Origin: Isochrysis galbana
Lineage: Eukaryota > Haptophyta > Isochrysidales > Isochrysidaceae
Direction of reading: 5' to 3'
NCBI GenBank assembly: GCA_018136815.1
Contig: CM030931.1
Location: 5,462,148 to 5,526,147, forward strand
DNA length: 64,000 bases
Shown piece by piece: positions 44,985-53,943 of this stretch. The first letter of the stretch is position 1, and each line of letters starts with the position of its first letter. The notes beneath the pieces are model-generated. The model searched no databases and was not told where the DNA came from. It worked only from the letters and a program-made list of their open reading frames with translations. Both the position numbers and the translations under genes were made by a program.

Positions 44985-47718
44985 ATGCTGCTGCGCACCT
45001 CTTCTCGAGTCGCCCGCCGGAGCGTCTCCTCAATCTCCGAGGGCCACCTGGCTCGCCGTACGCTTCCGAACAACCTGGGCCATCTCTACCTCGCCTCCGC
45101 CGCCCCGCTCTCCGCCTCTATGCCAGGGAATGGAGGGCTACGCCTCTGGCACTACGAAAACGACCACAAGGCGCAGAGAGAAGCCGTGGGCTTGGGGCTT
45201 GGCATGGCGCTCAAGCACTCGACGTACAACACGGGCTTCGCGGGGGCCAAGCTCATCTGCGCCGCCGCCTCTCCGCCCCACACCTGGGGCGAAGATGACA
45301 AGAAGGAGCTGCTGAGAGAGGTCGCCGCGATGCTCACCACACTCGATGGCAAGATGTACACTGGCTGCGACATGAATACGACAACTGAGGACATGGACTA
45401 CCTGTCCGAGCTATGCCTTTCGCATGGGGGACGCGACTACGTCCTCGCCGCCATAGGCAACAAGGCCTGCTGCCCCAACACTGCCACCGCGTACGGCGTG
45501 TTTGGCGCAGTCGAGGCGACACTCGGAGGCAGTGTGGCAGGCAAGCGGCTGCTCGTGCACGGCTGTGGCGGTGTGGGTTCGGTGGTGGCGCGGCTCCTCG
45601 TCGAACACGGCGCCGCACATATCGCCACGCTTGACACGCTGCCCGAGCGTGCCGATCTCGCGGGCTGCGCCAACGTCTCGCATGAGCCTGAGTGGTGGGC
45701 CGCTGGGTATGACGCCATCGTGCCGTGCTCAGCCTCGGGACTCTTCACGGAGGAGCGCGTGCTGCGCGCCGGCGCAGTGGTCGGCGCGACCAACCTGCCG
45801 TTTTCCAGTCGTGCCGCGCAGGATGTTGCCGAGGCCAGCCTCACTTTCGTGCCAGAGGGCGTCTCGTCGGCCGGCGCGGTGATCGTCGACTCAGTTGAGC
45901 ACTACTCGCGCAAGCAGTTTGCCGAGGCGCCGCCCGAGATGCTGTACGAGTTCACGCGCGAGACGGTACGCGCCAAGACGCTCGAACTGCTCGACGCGGC
46001 ACGGCGCGCCGGCGTTGCCCCCTCCGCAGTCGTCGCCGACATTGCTGAGCCGCGCGATACCGACCCGATCGGCCGTCGCTTCGAGGCATGGGCCAAGTAC
46101 AAGCAGGATGAGGAGCAGGCGCGCACGATGGCGGCGGCCGCCGCCGAAGCTCGCGCCTCCATCATCGGCCGTTATGCCGCCAAGGCGATGGACATCCACG
46201 CCAATGCGCTCTCCAACTTGGTGCTCCAAGGTGGCGGCGCCCGCGTCGCCGGCGCGCGCGCCTACTCGTCGGGCGCTCCCCGTTGCGCTCCCGCCGGTCG
46301 GCGCACCATGTCCTCTTCTGCCGCCGGTGTCGCGCGCTGGCGCTCGACTCAGAGCTTCGCCTCCTCCGCCGTCTCGGAGCACTCCGCCGATGCTGTCATC
46401 GTCGGCGCTGGAATTATGGGGCTCAATATCGCCTACCAGCTCCGCAGGCGCGATCCCAACGCCAAGATCGTCGTGCTCGAGCAGGCCCCCGTGCTCGGGT
46501 TCGGCTCATCAGGCTACTCGACGGGCTTCCAGGTGTGCATGCTGCGGCGTGCCTGATCAAGCTGCCACGCCGCGCTCAGCCGGCTTAACTTCCATCCCCC
46601 GCCCCCATCCCCGCTAGCGTGCCTACTACTCGTTTGACGAGACGATGCGCTTTGCGCTCGATGGCATGGCGGCGTACAAGAATTGGAAAGACTACCTGCA
46701 GGATCCAGCGGCCGAAGCCAAATTCACCGAGACGGGCGCCCTGTGGATGCTAGGATACGACGGGCGCACCAACGAGGCGATGGTCAAGCGGCTAGCCAAG
46801 TTTAATGTGCACGCCGACTCGCTCGACGCCGACGGGCTGCGCGAGATGTTTGGTGGCCTTATCTCGTCCGAGCCGATGCCCAAGTACAATGCTGAGGGCG
46901 ATGAGGTCGAGCAGAACCTCGGCCCTTTCTCAGCGGTGTACGAGCACGGTTGCGGCCACCTGGACTCGTCCACCTGCCTCTCCGACATCCTCCGCGCCTG
47001 CCAGCGCGACGGCATCGACGTGCGCTTCAAACAGAAGGTGGGCGGCATCGAGCTGGCCGACTGCGGTGAGCGCGTCGCTGGAGTGCGCATGGAGGACGGC
47101 CGCGTGCTCAGCTCACCCGTCGTCATCAACGCCTCGGGTCCGTGGTTCAACAAGCTCAACGCCACCGCGGGCGTCGACCTTTCCACCACCGCACTTCCGA
47201 CGCGCATCCAGGTAGGCCACAAGTGGATCCCAGAGGAGTTCTGCAAGCTCCCCTTCGTTGCCGACGGGTGGGGGCCCTCCGGCATCTACTTCATGCCGCG
47301 AGCCGCCAACAACCAGCTCGTATTTGGATCGGTAGACCATCGCTTCGAGAGCGAGATCGTCGACCCCGACGTCTATAACACATCTCTTGACCCCGACGTA
47401 AAGCAGGACTACCTGAACTGCCTCTTCCACAGGCTGCCGACGCTGCCTCGCGAAGGTGAGATCGTCGGCTTCTCGTCCATGTACACCGTCAACCAGGATG
47501 ATGTGCACCCTATGATCGGAGAGACCAGGGTCGGCGGCCTGTGGGCGTGCAACGGCTTCTCTGGCCACGGCTTCAAGCTGGCGCCGGCGGTTGGCTCGCT
47601 CGTCGCCCAGCAGATCACCCAGGTAAAGACGGACAGGTGGGAGACGGACGTGCCGCAAGACTTTATGGGGCCATACCGGCAGCCCCTCAACCTAAAGGTC
47701 AAGACGCATTTCGCGTAA
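44985..47718 (+). CDS. Fusion: leucine/valine-type amino-acid dehydrogenase plus FAD-dependent oxidoreductase, two exons
   Basis: Exons are 44985-46532 and 46618-47718, joined CAG|GTGTGC to CGCTAG|CGT in phase 0, giving 882 residues. The first 45 residues (MLLRTSSRVARRSVSSISEG) look like a mitochondrial transit peptide. Residues about 50-400 form a Glu/Leu/Phe/Val dehydrogenase: TGFAGAKLICAA around the catalytic Lys, TGCDMNTTTEDMDYLSEL, and the NAD-binding VHGCGGVGSVVARLLVEHGA (about 188-207). A Ser/Ala/Arg-rich linker follows, with a second Met and transit-like character. Residues about 465-882 form a DAO-family FAD oxidoreductase: VIVGAGIMGLNIAYQLRRRD (about 470-489), GSSGYSTGFQRAYYSF across the intron, and the C-terminal GLWACNGFSGHGFKLAPAVG. 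The likely job is oxidative deamination of branched-chain or N-methylated amino acids, with NADH and FAD routes in one chain. An internal start could also release the oxidase alone. Confidence 0.9.
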
Positions 47719-48702
47719 AGCGGGCCCGAGGCCCGACCGACCGGGCGCTTACTCTCTCTCTCGCACACACGCATATGCACGCGCCGAGGAGATTGCCGTT
47801 GAAATTTCTCGGCGCCGCTCGACTGTCCCTGGTCGGCACTCGTACACTCACGCTTTCCATGGTCGAAACCACAATCAACTTCAGCATGGCCGAAACTTGA
47901 CCTCGACCAACTCGCAAGTGAAGCTTCGTGTTCCCCAACCTCTCCAGCTACTCGGCCCGTGCACGGTAGAGTATTCGCCTCTCCGCTCCCTGGTTTTTTG
48001 TGCCGGGCGATAAACAGTCACGTTTGCACGCAATGATCGAACCGATCGAACAAAACACGAAGTATCATCTCGCAAATGATTCGTGGCTGACGCGTGGGTG
48101 AAAGGCGTCCGTCTCCCCACAACCCTCCTCCTTCAGTCGGCCACTATTGGACATGGAATGGGCATGGATTGAGCGATTGAACACAGTGGGCGTGTGGCCG
48201 GGCTGCTCGCAGAGTCTCGGTCGCGTACGCTCGACCCTGCCTGCGCTCGTTTCTAAGCAATCCGCCCCCGCCGCAGCAAGCTCCCTTAGTGGGTGGTGGT
48301 GGCTGGACGGGAGTCTCCGCTCGTATAAGTATGCGCGCCAACCGCGCCATTCTCGTGCGGGAACAATCACATAACGATGTCACAGCCACCACCCACAACA
48401 ATTTGTCCACGTACTACGCACCGACTACGACCAACTTTGCTACTGTTTACTGCCCTTGCGTTCTAAACCCCCGGGGGCCAACAACTTAGCTGACTACGCC
48501 CCTACTTTCGATTGGCCGTATGACCCTGATATCCGATTTTCAGCCCGTGCACGCCCTCTCCAGCCGCCTTGCGTCCGTGTGCACGGAAGTCCTTCGTGCT
48601 AAGGCTCTCTGCCTATTTATGTATGCCGCGCGGTTGCGCGCAGGCAGACAAGCGGCGCGTAAATCGCAATTTGTGAGTGCGTTGTTTTAGTATATGCGGC
48701 AG
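47719..48702. other. Intergenic
   Basis: 3' flank of the dehydrogenase-oxidase gene. No supported ORF, repeat or motif. Confidence 0.5.
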
Positions 48703-49180
48703 ACTAATCTTAGGATTGGTCGCCATGGAGGGGGGGCTCGTGCCCTGCCCCACTCTCTCGACCTTCTCCCTTGAGGGGCGAAAACCAACCACCCCCAAGC
48801 GCTGCCACTTGGCCGGATATTCCGTTGTTTTCTATCGCCAGTTGAACTTCTGGCTTCTGGGGCGGGCCTTACGGGTCCTCTGCGAGCCCCCATTCGGAGT
48901 CCCTGAAACTTGCTAGTGTTGGTCCTTCCCCCGTTGCTTTTTCGTGTAGTTCTACCCAATTTTTGGGCAACCTACTTTATTTACAAGTGGCAAGTGGGGG
49001 TCGATGGGGGCCTCGCGCCCCCCTCCCCCCTCAACGAGCCTCAAGAGGGTGCAACCTCAAGCAGTTTGGTTTTCGGTTGTTTTCCAGCAACCACCCCTTC
49101 TCGATAAATAGCGGCGTCCCACAAGGATGCTCCTTGTCTCCTCTCGCTTTTGTTCCAACGGCAGAAGAAAAACTTGTTGC
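48703..49180 (+). mobile_element. Transposon debris: IS5-like end copies and a reverse-transcriptase scrap
   Basis: CTAATCTTAGGATTGGTCGC with CCATGGAGG (48704-48731) and AGAGGGTGCAACCTCAAG (about 49034-49051) match the inverted ends of the element at 33.3-35.6 kb. Next to the second piece the frame reads INSGVPQGCSLSPLAF (about 49104-49151), the GxPQGxxLSPxLF motif of LINE reverse transcriptases, cut off on both sides. Confidence 0.6.
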
Positions 49181-50713
49181 GGGTGGGGGGAGGGATATTT
49201 TTGGATGCGTGCTATACTTAGCACGCCCCATCTCCCACCCCACCTCGGTCCGGCAACTCCAGATTCCCCCTCGCGTGGAAATTAAGCCCGCGCTCCGAGA
49301 GCTCTCTTCATTCCTCTATCACCGTCTCGCTCCTCGTCCTTTCGGCAGTTCTCCCCCGATTACTAGTGTAAATGGTCCGTTTATGTTAGTCTTTTGTGTC
49401 ATCGTCATCGTGTTCTTTTTTTGTTTCCTCTGTTCCGTCCTCCTTCGTGATCTGCGCCGGTCCCGTTGCCTCCATCATGTCTGCCCCTGCCGTCACTCAG
49501 TTCGCATCCGAGCATTCGGGAGAGGTCCACGCCGGGCCTGGCACCCCTCCCTCGACTCATCCCGTCCCCGTTCCGCCCGCACTTAGTTCCGCCTATCTCT
49601 CACTGGCGTCTCCATCAAGTCATACATGCGTCCATTCCCACCCCTCGCACTCACACACCACACCGCACTCGCACTCCTTCACCACACATGGTAGCGGAGG
49701 TGATCTCTCCTCACAACCTCCAGCGGCACCGCCTCACCCACACCCTTCCACCCCACCCCACCACCGCACGGCACCGGTCCTTGCGGCGCCACCACACGGA
49801 CATGCTCACACACATGCATACGTAACTTGCTCACCACATCCACATCCGATGGAACATCACCACTATGCTTCACCGCCACCCCACCACCTCCTCCACGACC
49901 GCCACCCGGCGGTCTCCTATCCTTCCAGGCCATTTCCAACTCCAACTCCCTACCCATACATCCAAGAGGCTTGTCGCATTCGCGATGTCTCAGACCTCTG
50001 AAGACCCAACGAATACAAGACCCAACGAATACGCCACCATCTTGGGAATGCCGCTAGCCGCTAGCCGCTAGGTGATCAGAAATCAATCAAAAACTTCTAG
50101 AAGAAACTCCCAGCTGCCCTCTGGCGGCCCCTGGAGGCTCCTGGAGGCCAGCTCAGGGGGCAGAGGAGGCTGGGGCTGGGCCCTGGCCTCCCCTGCCTCT
50201 GCCTCGCTGGCGCTCCCGAGCCTTTGGGGCCCCCACGCTGCACCTGTTTGCCTGTCGACCAGGGGGGGAGGGGGGGTTGGAGCGATGGGCTGGCCACGAC
50301 TGGCCAGGACGCGCGAGCGCGCGAGGCAAGCGAGCCTGCCAGGGAGAGAGTGGGTCAGTAGGGTTGTCTGCTCCTGGCAAGCCATCAGGCATGCCAGGAG
50401 CATGAGTGGTTCCTCCCCCATGGCAGGAGAGGAGTGGAGAGAGGGGGGGGGGGGCTCGTGCCCCGCCATGGGTGAACCAAGTATAAACTTAGTTGCGGCC
50501 TTAGACGATATTTTCGACACCATTCACGAGCTCACAGGTTACCGCCCTACAAGACCCGTCACAACCCTCACAGACTGTCATAGATCAGACGGTATAGACA
50601 GGCTATTCATACTGCCCAGCTCCCCAGGAACCCACTCCAGAGAAATCTTATACTTATTAGCCCGGTTGTCAAACCTATCGTCAGGTGTCATGTCCACGGG
50701 GCCTTACACAACC
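49181..50713. other. Intergenic with a His/Pro-rich ORF and a possible element fragment
   Basis: The ORF 49477-50001 encodes a His-, Pro- and Ser-rich low-complexity chain and may be chance. A frame at about 50460-50715 (LDDIFDTIHELTGYRPTRPV and HRSDGIDRLFILPS) has protein character, with an SxxIDRxF motif reminiscent of LINE endonucleases, but no start or context. 50100-50260 is GC-rich with CTGGAGG-type repeats. Confidence 0.35.
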
Positions 50714-50764
50714 TGACGTCAGTGACGTCAGACCTGACGTCAGGTCCAATTGATGTTTATAAAA
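50714..50764 (+). promoter_or_regulatory. Triple CRE (TGACGTCA) with TATA-like element
   Basis: Perfect CRE palindromes lie at 50714-50721, 50723-50730 and 50735-50742. TTTATAAAAG follows at about 50755-50764. A fourth CRE lies at 51032-51039 with CTGACGG/CCGTCAG arms nearby (50993-51009). bZIP factors bind this palindrome. The downstream transcript is not obvious; 50765-51279 has no firm ORF, although a frame at about 51072-51180 (IKFDSKQVIRRMITRF) has protein character. Confidence 0.55.
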
Positions 50765-51279
50765 GTATAAGCTATATATAGGATAAAATTCGACCGGTGT
50801 GGTGGTCTTACGCACGCTACGGTTGCACAGTGCGTCGCGGCACAGGTTAGAATGCACGCGGCACGCGTTCGAGACTGTCGGACCTGTGCTGGTAAGTCAC
50901 TTTTTTTTGACAACTTGTACCTTTTTTATATTCCTTTCTTAGCATTTTTAATCGAAGATCGGTCAGCCATATGACGAGACGTCTGACGGTCACCGTCAGG
51001 TTCAACTGACCTGACACCTACCTGACGACAGTGACGTCAGGCCTGACGTGACAACTAGGCTTATTAGTATGGAGATATATATTAACAGACTTCTACAGAG
51101 TTCACTTTGACAACATCAAATTCGACAGCAAACAAGTCATAAGAAGAATGATTACGAGATTCACCGCGCTGGTGAGGGCGGCACATTACGGGAACTCCAC
51201 CGACGCCTCGATCCAGAAGAGCCCAGGCAGACATGGGACGTCAACCAGATCCGCGCGATCCGCGCGCGGCGCCGCGCGT

Positions 51280-51538
51280 CTACCCGACGGGTGACGTGCA
51301 CGACTTTGGCGTGGCCGCCGGCGAGCGCAGGAGCAGATCGACGCGCCCGGCGAAGAGGCGCGGGGGGCAGCTCCCGTCACCACCGCCGGCCGCGATTAGC
51401 GCCGCGGCCTCGCGGAGCTGACGGGAGGACACGAGCGTGCGCAGCGCGTCGAGTGTGCAGCCGCCGGCCGCGCCCCCCCGCGCGAGCGCCGACAGCGACA
51501 GCGGCAGCAGCAGCAGTCGCCGCCACGAAAGTACCATG
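51280..51538 (-). CDS. Possible secreted-protein first exon (antisense, alternative reading)
   Basis: From the ATG at 51538 the minus frame opens with a convincing signal peptide (MVLSWRRLLLLPLSLSALA) then GGCTLDALRTLVSSRQLREA and two more Cys residues, with strongly GC-biased third positions. It ends at 51280 next to a possible donor (GTCGG|GTAGAC). The CCATGG at 51535-51540 gives an ATG on both strands. It overlaps the beginning of the plus-strand lectin-like ORF by only a few bases if that starts at 51536, and not at all if it starts at 51602. Confidence 0.4.
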
Positions 51539-52312
51539 GTACTCGGAGCGTCCGAAAAAAAAAGACACGATCGGTGGCAGGGGGAGAGAGGAGGGAGCGC
51601 GATGAAGGACTTCGTCCTGGTGCCCGACGCGCGCACGTGGGACGAGGCGCAGCAGTACTGCCAGGTCTGCCTGGGCGGCCGGCTAGCGGTGCTCGACAGC
51701 GAGGAGAAGCACCGCATGGCCGCGCAGGCGCTCAAGCCGCGCGAGACGCTGCCGGGGGTGGTGGGCGACCTGGCCAATGGGCTGCTGCAGGCGGTGGGGA
51801 TCGCCGCGTCGGCGACGCGCATCAAGGTGCCCGACACGCTGCTCGGCGTCGGCTCGGGCGTCGAGGACCTGTGGCTCAAGGAGGCGCACATCGGCCTACG
51901 CGCCGCGCCCTCGCTCGTGCCGGGCGAGCACCCGATGCGCTGGCAGTGCCCCGTCGCGGCCGACGGTCGGGGGGCGGCGGCGGCGGAGGCGCTCCCCGTG
52001 TCCGTGCCGTGCGCGGACGCCGACGAGGCGGGGCCGCTGCTCGCCGAGGGCGCCCACCAGGAGAGCGTCCACACGGTCGACAACTGGAAGTGGGGGTGGA
52101 GCGTCGCGCACCAGCCGGCGCCGTGGCGCGCGTCGAAGCCCAACACGGCAGGGTACATGACGCGGGGCATGTGGAGCTACGGCGACGCGGGCGACCGGCG
52201 CGCCTTCCTCTGCGAGTTCGACGACAAGCGCGCGACCAAGCTGCAGCAGGCCGGCGCGGGCGACGCGCGGTGGGAGGCGGTCTGTCGCCTCCCTTCCTCA
52301 GAAGGCGAATGA
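51536..52312 (+). CDS. C-type-lectin-like domain protein
   Basis: Open frame with ATGs at 51536 and 51602; the second begins right before the domain and is preferred if the opposite strand is a gene. The fold signature is visible at both ends: WDEAQQYCQVCLGGRLAVLD (strand-helix start, first Cys), an AHIGLRA strand near the middle, and GMWSYGDAGDRRAFLCEFDD (last strands and Cys). Such domains bind sugars, proteins or ice and are usually extracellular. No calcium-site EPN or QPD plus WND set is evident and a long Ala/Gly-rich insert interrupts the domain (about 150 bases around 51960-52040), so carbohydrate binding is doubtful. No signal peptide is seen in this frame, which is odd for the family unless an upstream exon supplies one. 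From 51602 it is 236 residues. Confidence 0.6.
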   Translation: MVLGASEKKRHDRWQGERGGSAMKDFVLVPDARTWDEAQQYCQVCLGGRLAVLDSEEKHRMAAQALKPRETLPGVVGDLANGLLQAVGIAASATRIKVPDTLLGVGSGVEDLWLKEAHIGLRAAPSLVPGEHPMRWQCPVAADGRGAAAAEALPVSVPCADADEAGPLLAEGAHQESVHTVDNWKWGWSVAHQPAPWRASKPNTAGYMTRGMWSYGDAGDRRAFLCEFDDKRATKLQQAGAGDARWEAVCRLPSSEGE

Positions 52313-52397
52313 GCCGAGCACTCACACGGTTGAGCACGCGAAGGCGCGCGCGCGTCCACGACGAAAGTATTCCATCTCTGTGTGTACACACACACAC

Positions 52398-52733
52398 ATG
52401 GAGGCGTTCTTCGAGCGCGCCGGCCTGCTCGACGTCTACCGCGTGCTCACTGCCTCCGCCGGCACGGCCCACCCGCCCCTCGGCACGTACGCGTTCAAAC
52501 GTTCGGAATACCTCGGTGACGGGGAGTTGACCCTTCTGACCCCACTGCACGACGAGCTGCTGTCCGTGCGCGACCCACCGCAGTGGCACCTCCTCGAGGT
52601 GCTCCTCGTCGAGTTCCGGTGGCTGTGCGCGGCGGCGGGGTACGACACGCTCACGCACGGCGTGCACAATGATTGCAAGCAATCACACGTGCTGCGCAAA
52701 CGAAACGTCTCGTATATGGCTACTTTACGTTAA
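52398..52733 (+). CDS. Small hypothetical protein with a repeat-derived C-terminus
   Basis: ATG at 52398, 111 residues. The first 85 look like real protein (MEAFFERAGLLDVYRVLTAS, FKRSEYLGDGELTLLTPLHD, WHLLEVLLVEFRWLCAAAGY). The RSEYLGDG piece weakly recalls the ERLEFLGD motif of RNase III but lacks the Glu/Arg context and the rest of the domain. The last 25 residues are encoded by a direct repeat, so the original 3' end may have been lost. The gene follows the lectin-like ORF by 85 bases on the same strand. Confidence 0.4.
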   Translation: MEAFFERAGLLDVYRVLTASAGTAHPPLGTYAFKRSEYLGDGELTLLTPLHDELLSVRDPPQWHLLEVLLVEFRWLCAAAGYDTLTHGVHNDCKQSHVLRKRNVSYMATLR

Positions 52734-52897
52734 TGTGGGCCTTAGGGAAAAAAGTTTCTATGCGCACGCACGGCGCCCTCGCGAGGGGGAAGTCGATGCG
52801 CATACGCACGGCGTGCTCAATGATTGCAAGTAATCACATGTGCTGCGTAAACGAAACATCTCGTATACGGCGACTTTATGTTAAAAAAAGTTTCTAT
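52651..52897. repeat. Diverged direct repeat (two copies)
   Basis: Copy one 52651-about 52762, copy two about 52805-52897, sharing CACGGCGTGCxCAATGATTG and AAAAAAGTTTCTAT. Most differences are C/T or G/A, mainly at CpG positions. Confidence 0.85.
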
Positions 52898-53943
52898 ACA
52901 CAGCCTTGTTTTGTACCACTATTGTTCATAACTAAAAAGAAAACAGATTGTGGTCCTCTTTTGACGGAACGCGACTTCCAAAGAAAAGAATAGATGTCAA
53001 TTACTTCCTTAATTACTTCCGACCTCTCTTCGACGCTCGACGCAGCGGACGACGACTCCCTCGAGCCGAGCCCCTCACTCAGAACACTGACACAAAGAAT
53101 GAGAATCGAACACGTACTGGCAAGTGAAAAACAGGAAAACGAGAGCGACCAGGGCTAGCGCCCTGGAACCAGGGAGATAAAATCTCCCGCACGACCCACC
53201 CATGGGGAAAGCCTCGCGGCTGGGCCCCCACAAGGAAACACAACACAATGCGTCAAACCACAACTTAACCAAAAGGCCTGCCTCCCCCCGCCCTTGAAGC
53301 CAGACCCAAGGTAGTGATCATGGGTCGACCCCCCGAAACCGAACAAAAAGGAACCAGGGGGGGAGCGGAAAGGAGAGTGAGGGTGGGGCAAGGGCGTTGT
53401 CGAAGGGAACCCGCGCGGAAAGGGCAGTGGGAGGCAATAGCAGTAGGCATCTTCAAGAATTTTTTTGGCCTAAGACCATCGAACGGAGCCGCAACTCTTC
53501 ACCCATGTTGAGGCCTAGAGCCTTGCGCATCTCACCTCAAGAGACCAAGAGTCGAGACACCTTCGTGAGTGCAAGGCAGATCGGGCAAGTTGTGCCGGTA
53601 AAGGTGACTTCTTTCGCACGCCCCACAGACGAAGCAATAGCATCAAGCAACCGAGCTATCGAGCCACTTGCGGTGGAGCCCAGCCGAGCCATCGAAAATG
53701 GTGCAGATGAGCGCAAGCGGTCTCCGTGCACCGCGGAGGCGCCGGTCGGTCGGGCGCTGGTTCGTTTGGCTCCTCGAACCCCCGGGGCGTCTCAGGTGGC
53801 CGCACAAGTCAAGACAGCCGTTAGGCCCGACGAGCTCGAATTCGTTCGCAGCCCCACATGAAGCTACCCAGTCTCGGCGTTTCCCTATCGCCGAATGACA
53901 TCATCCTTGTAGCGCTCCTGCGGTAAGCCGCAAAGAACAGAAC
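52898..53943. other. Intergenic
   Basis: 3' flank of the surface-protein gene. ORFs at 53155-53391 and 53397-53861 lack family resemblance and overlap each other's strands. Nothing supported. Confidence 0.45.

Noticed and set aside
51574..52682. Long Arg/Ala/Gly-rich ORFs on both strands over the lectin-like gene
   Set aside because: Shifted frames of a very GC-rich region; they lack the ordered fold motifs of the chosen frame.
52398..52733. RNase III domain
   Set aside because: Only RSEYLGDG resembles the signature; flanking conserved residues and the rest of the domain are absent.
50700..53000. Giant-virus insertion as the source of the lectin-like and neighbouring ORFs
   Set aside because: The AT-rich spacers and intronless GC-rich ORFs are suggestive, but no viral hallmark gene is present in the segment.
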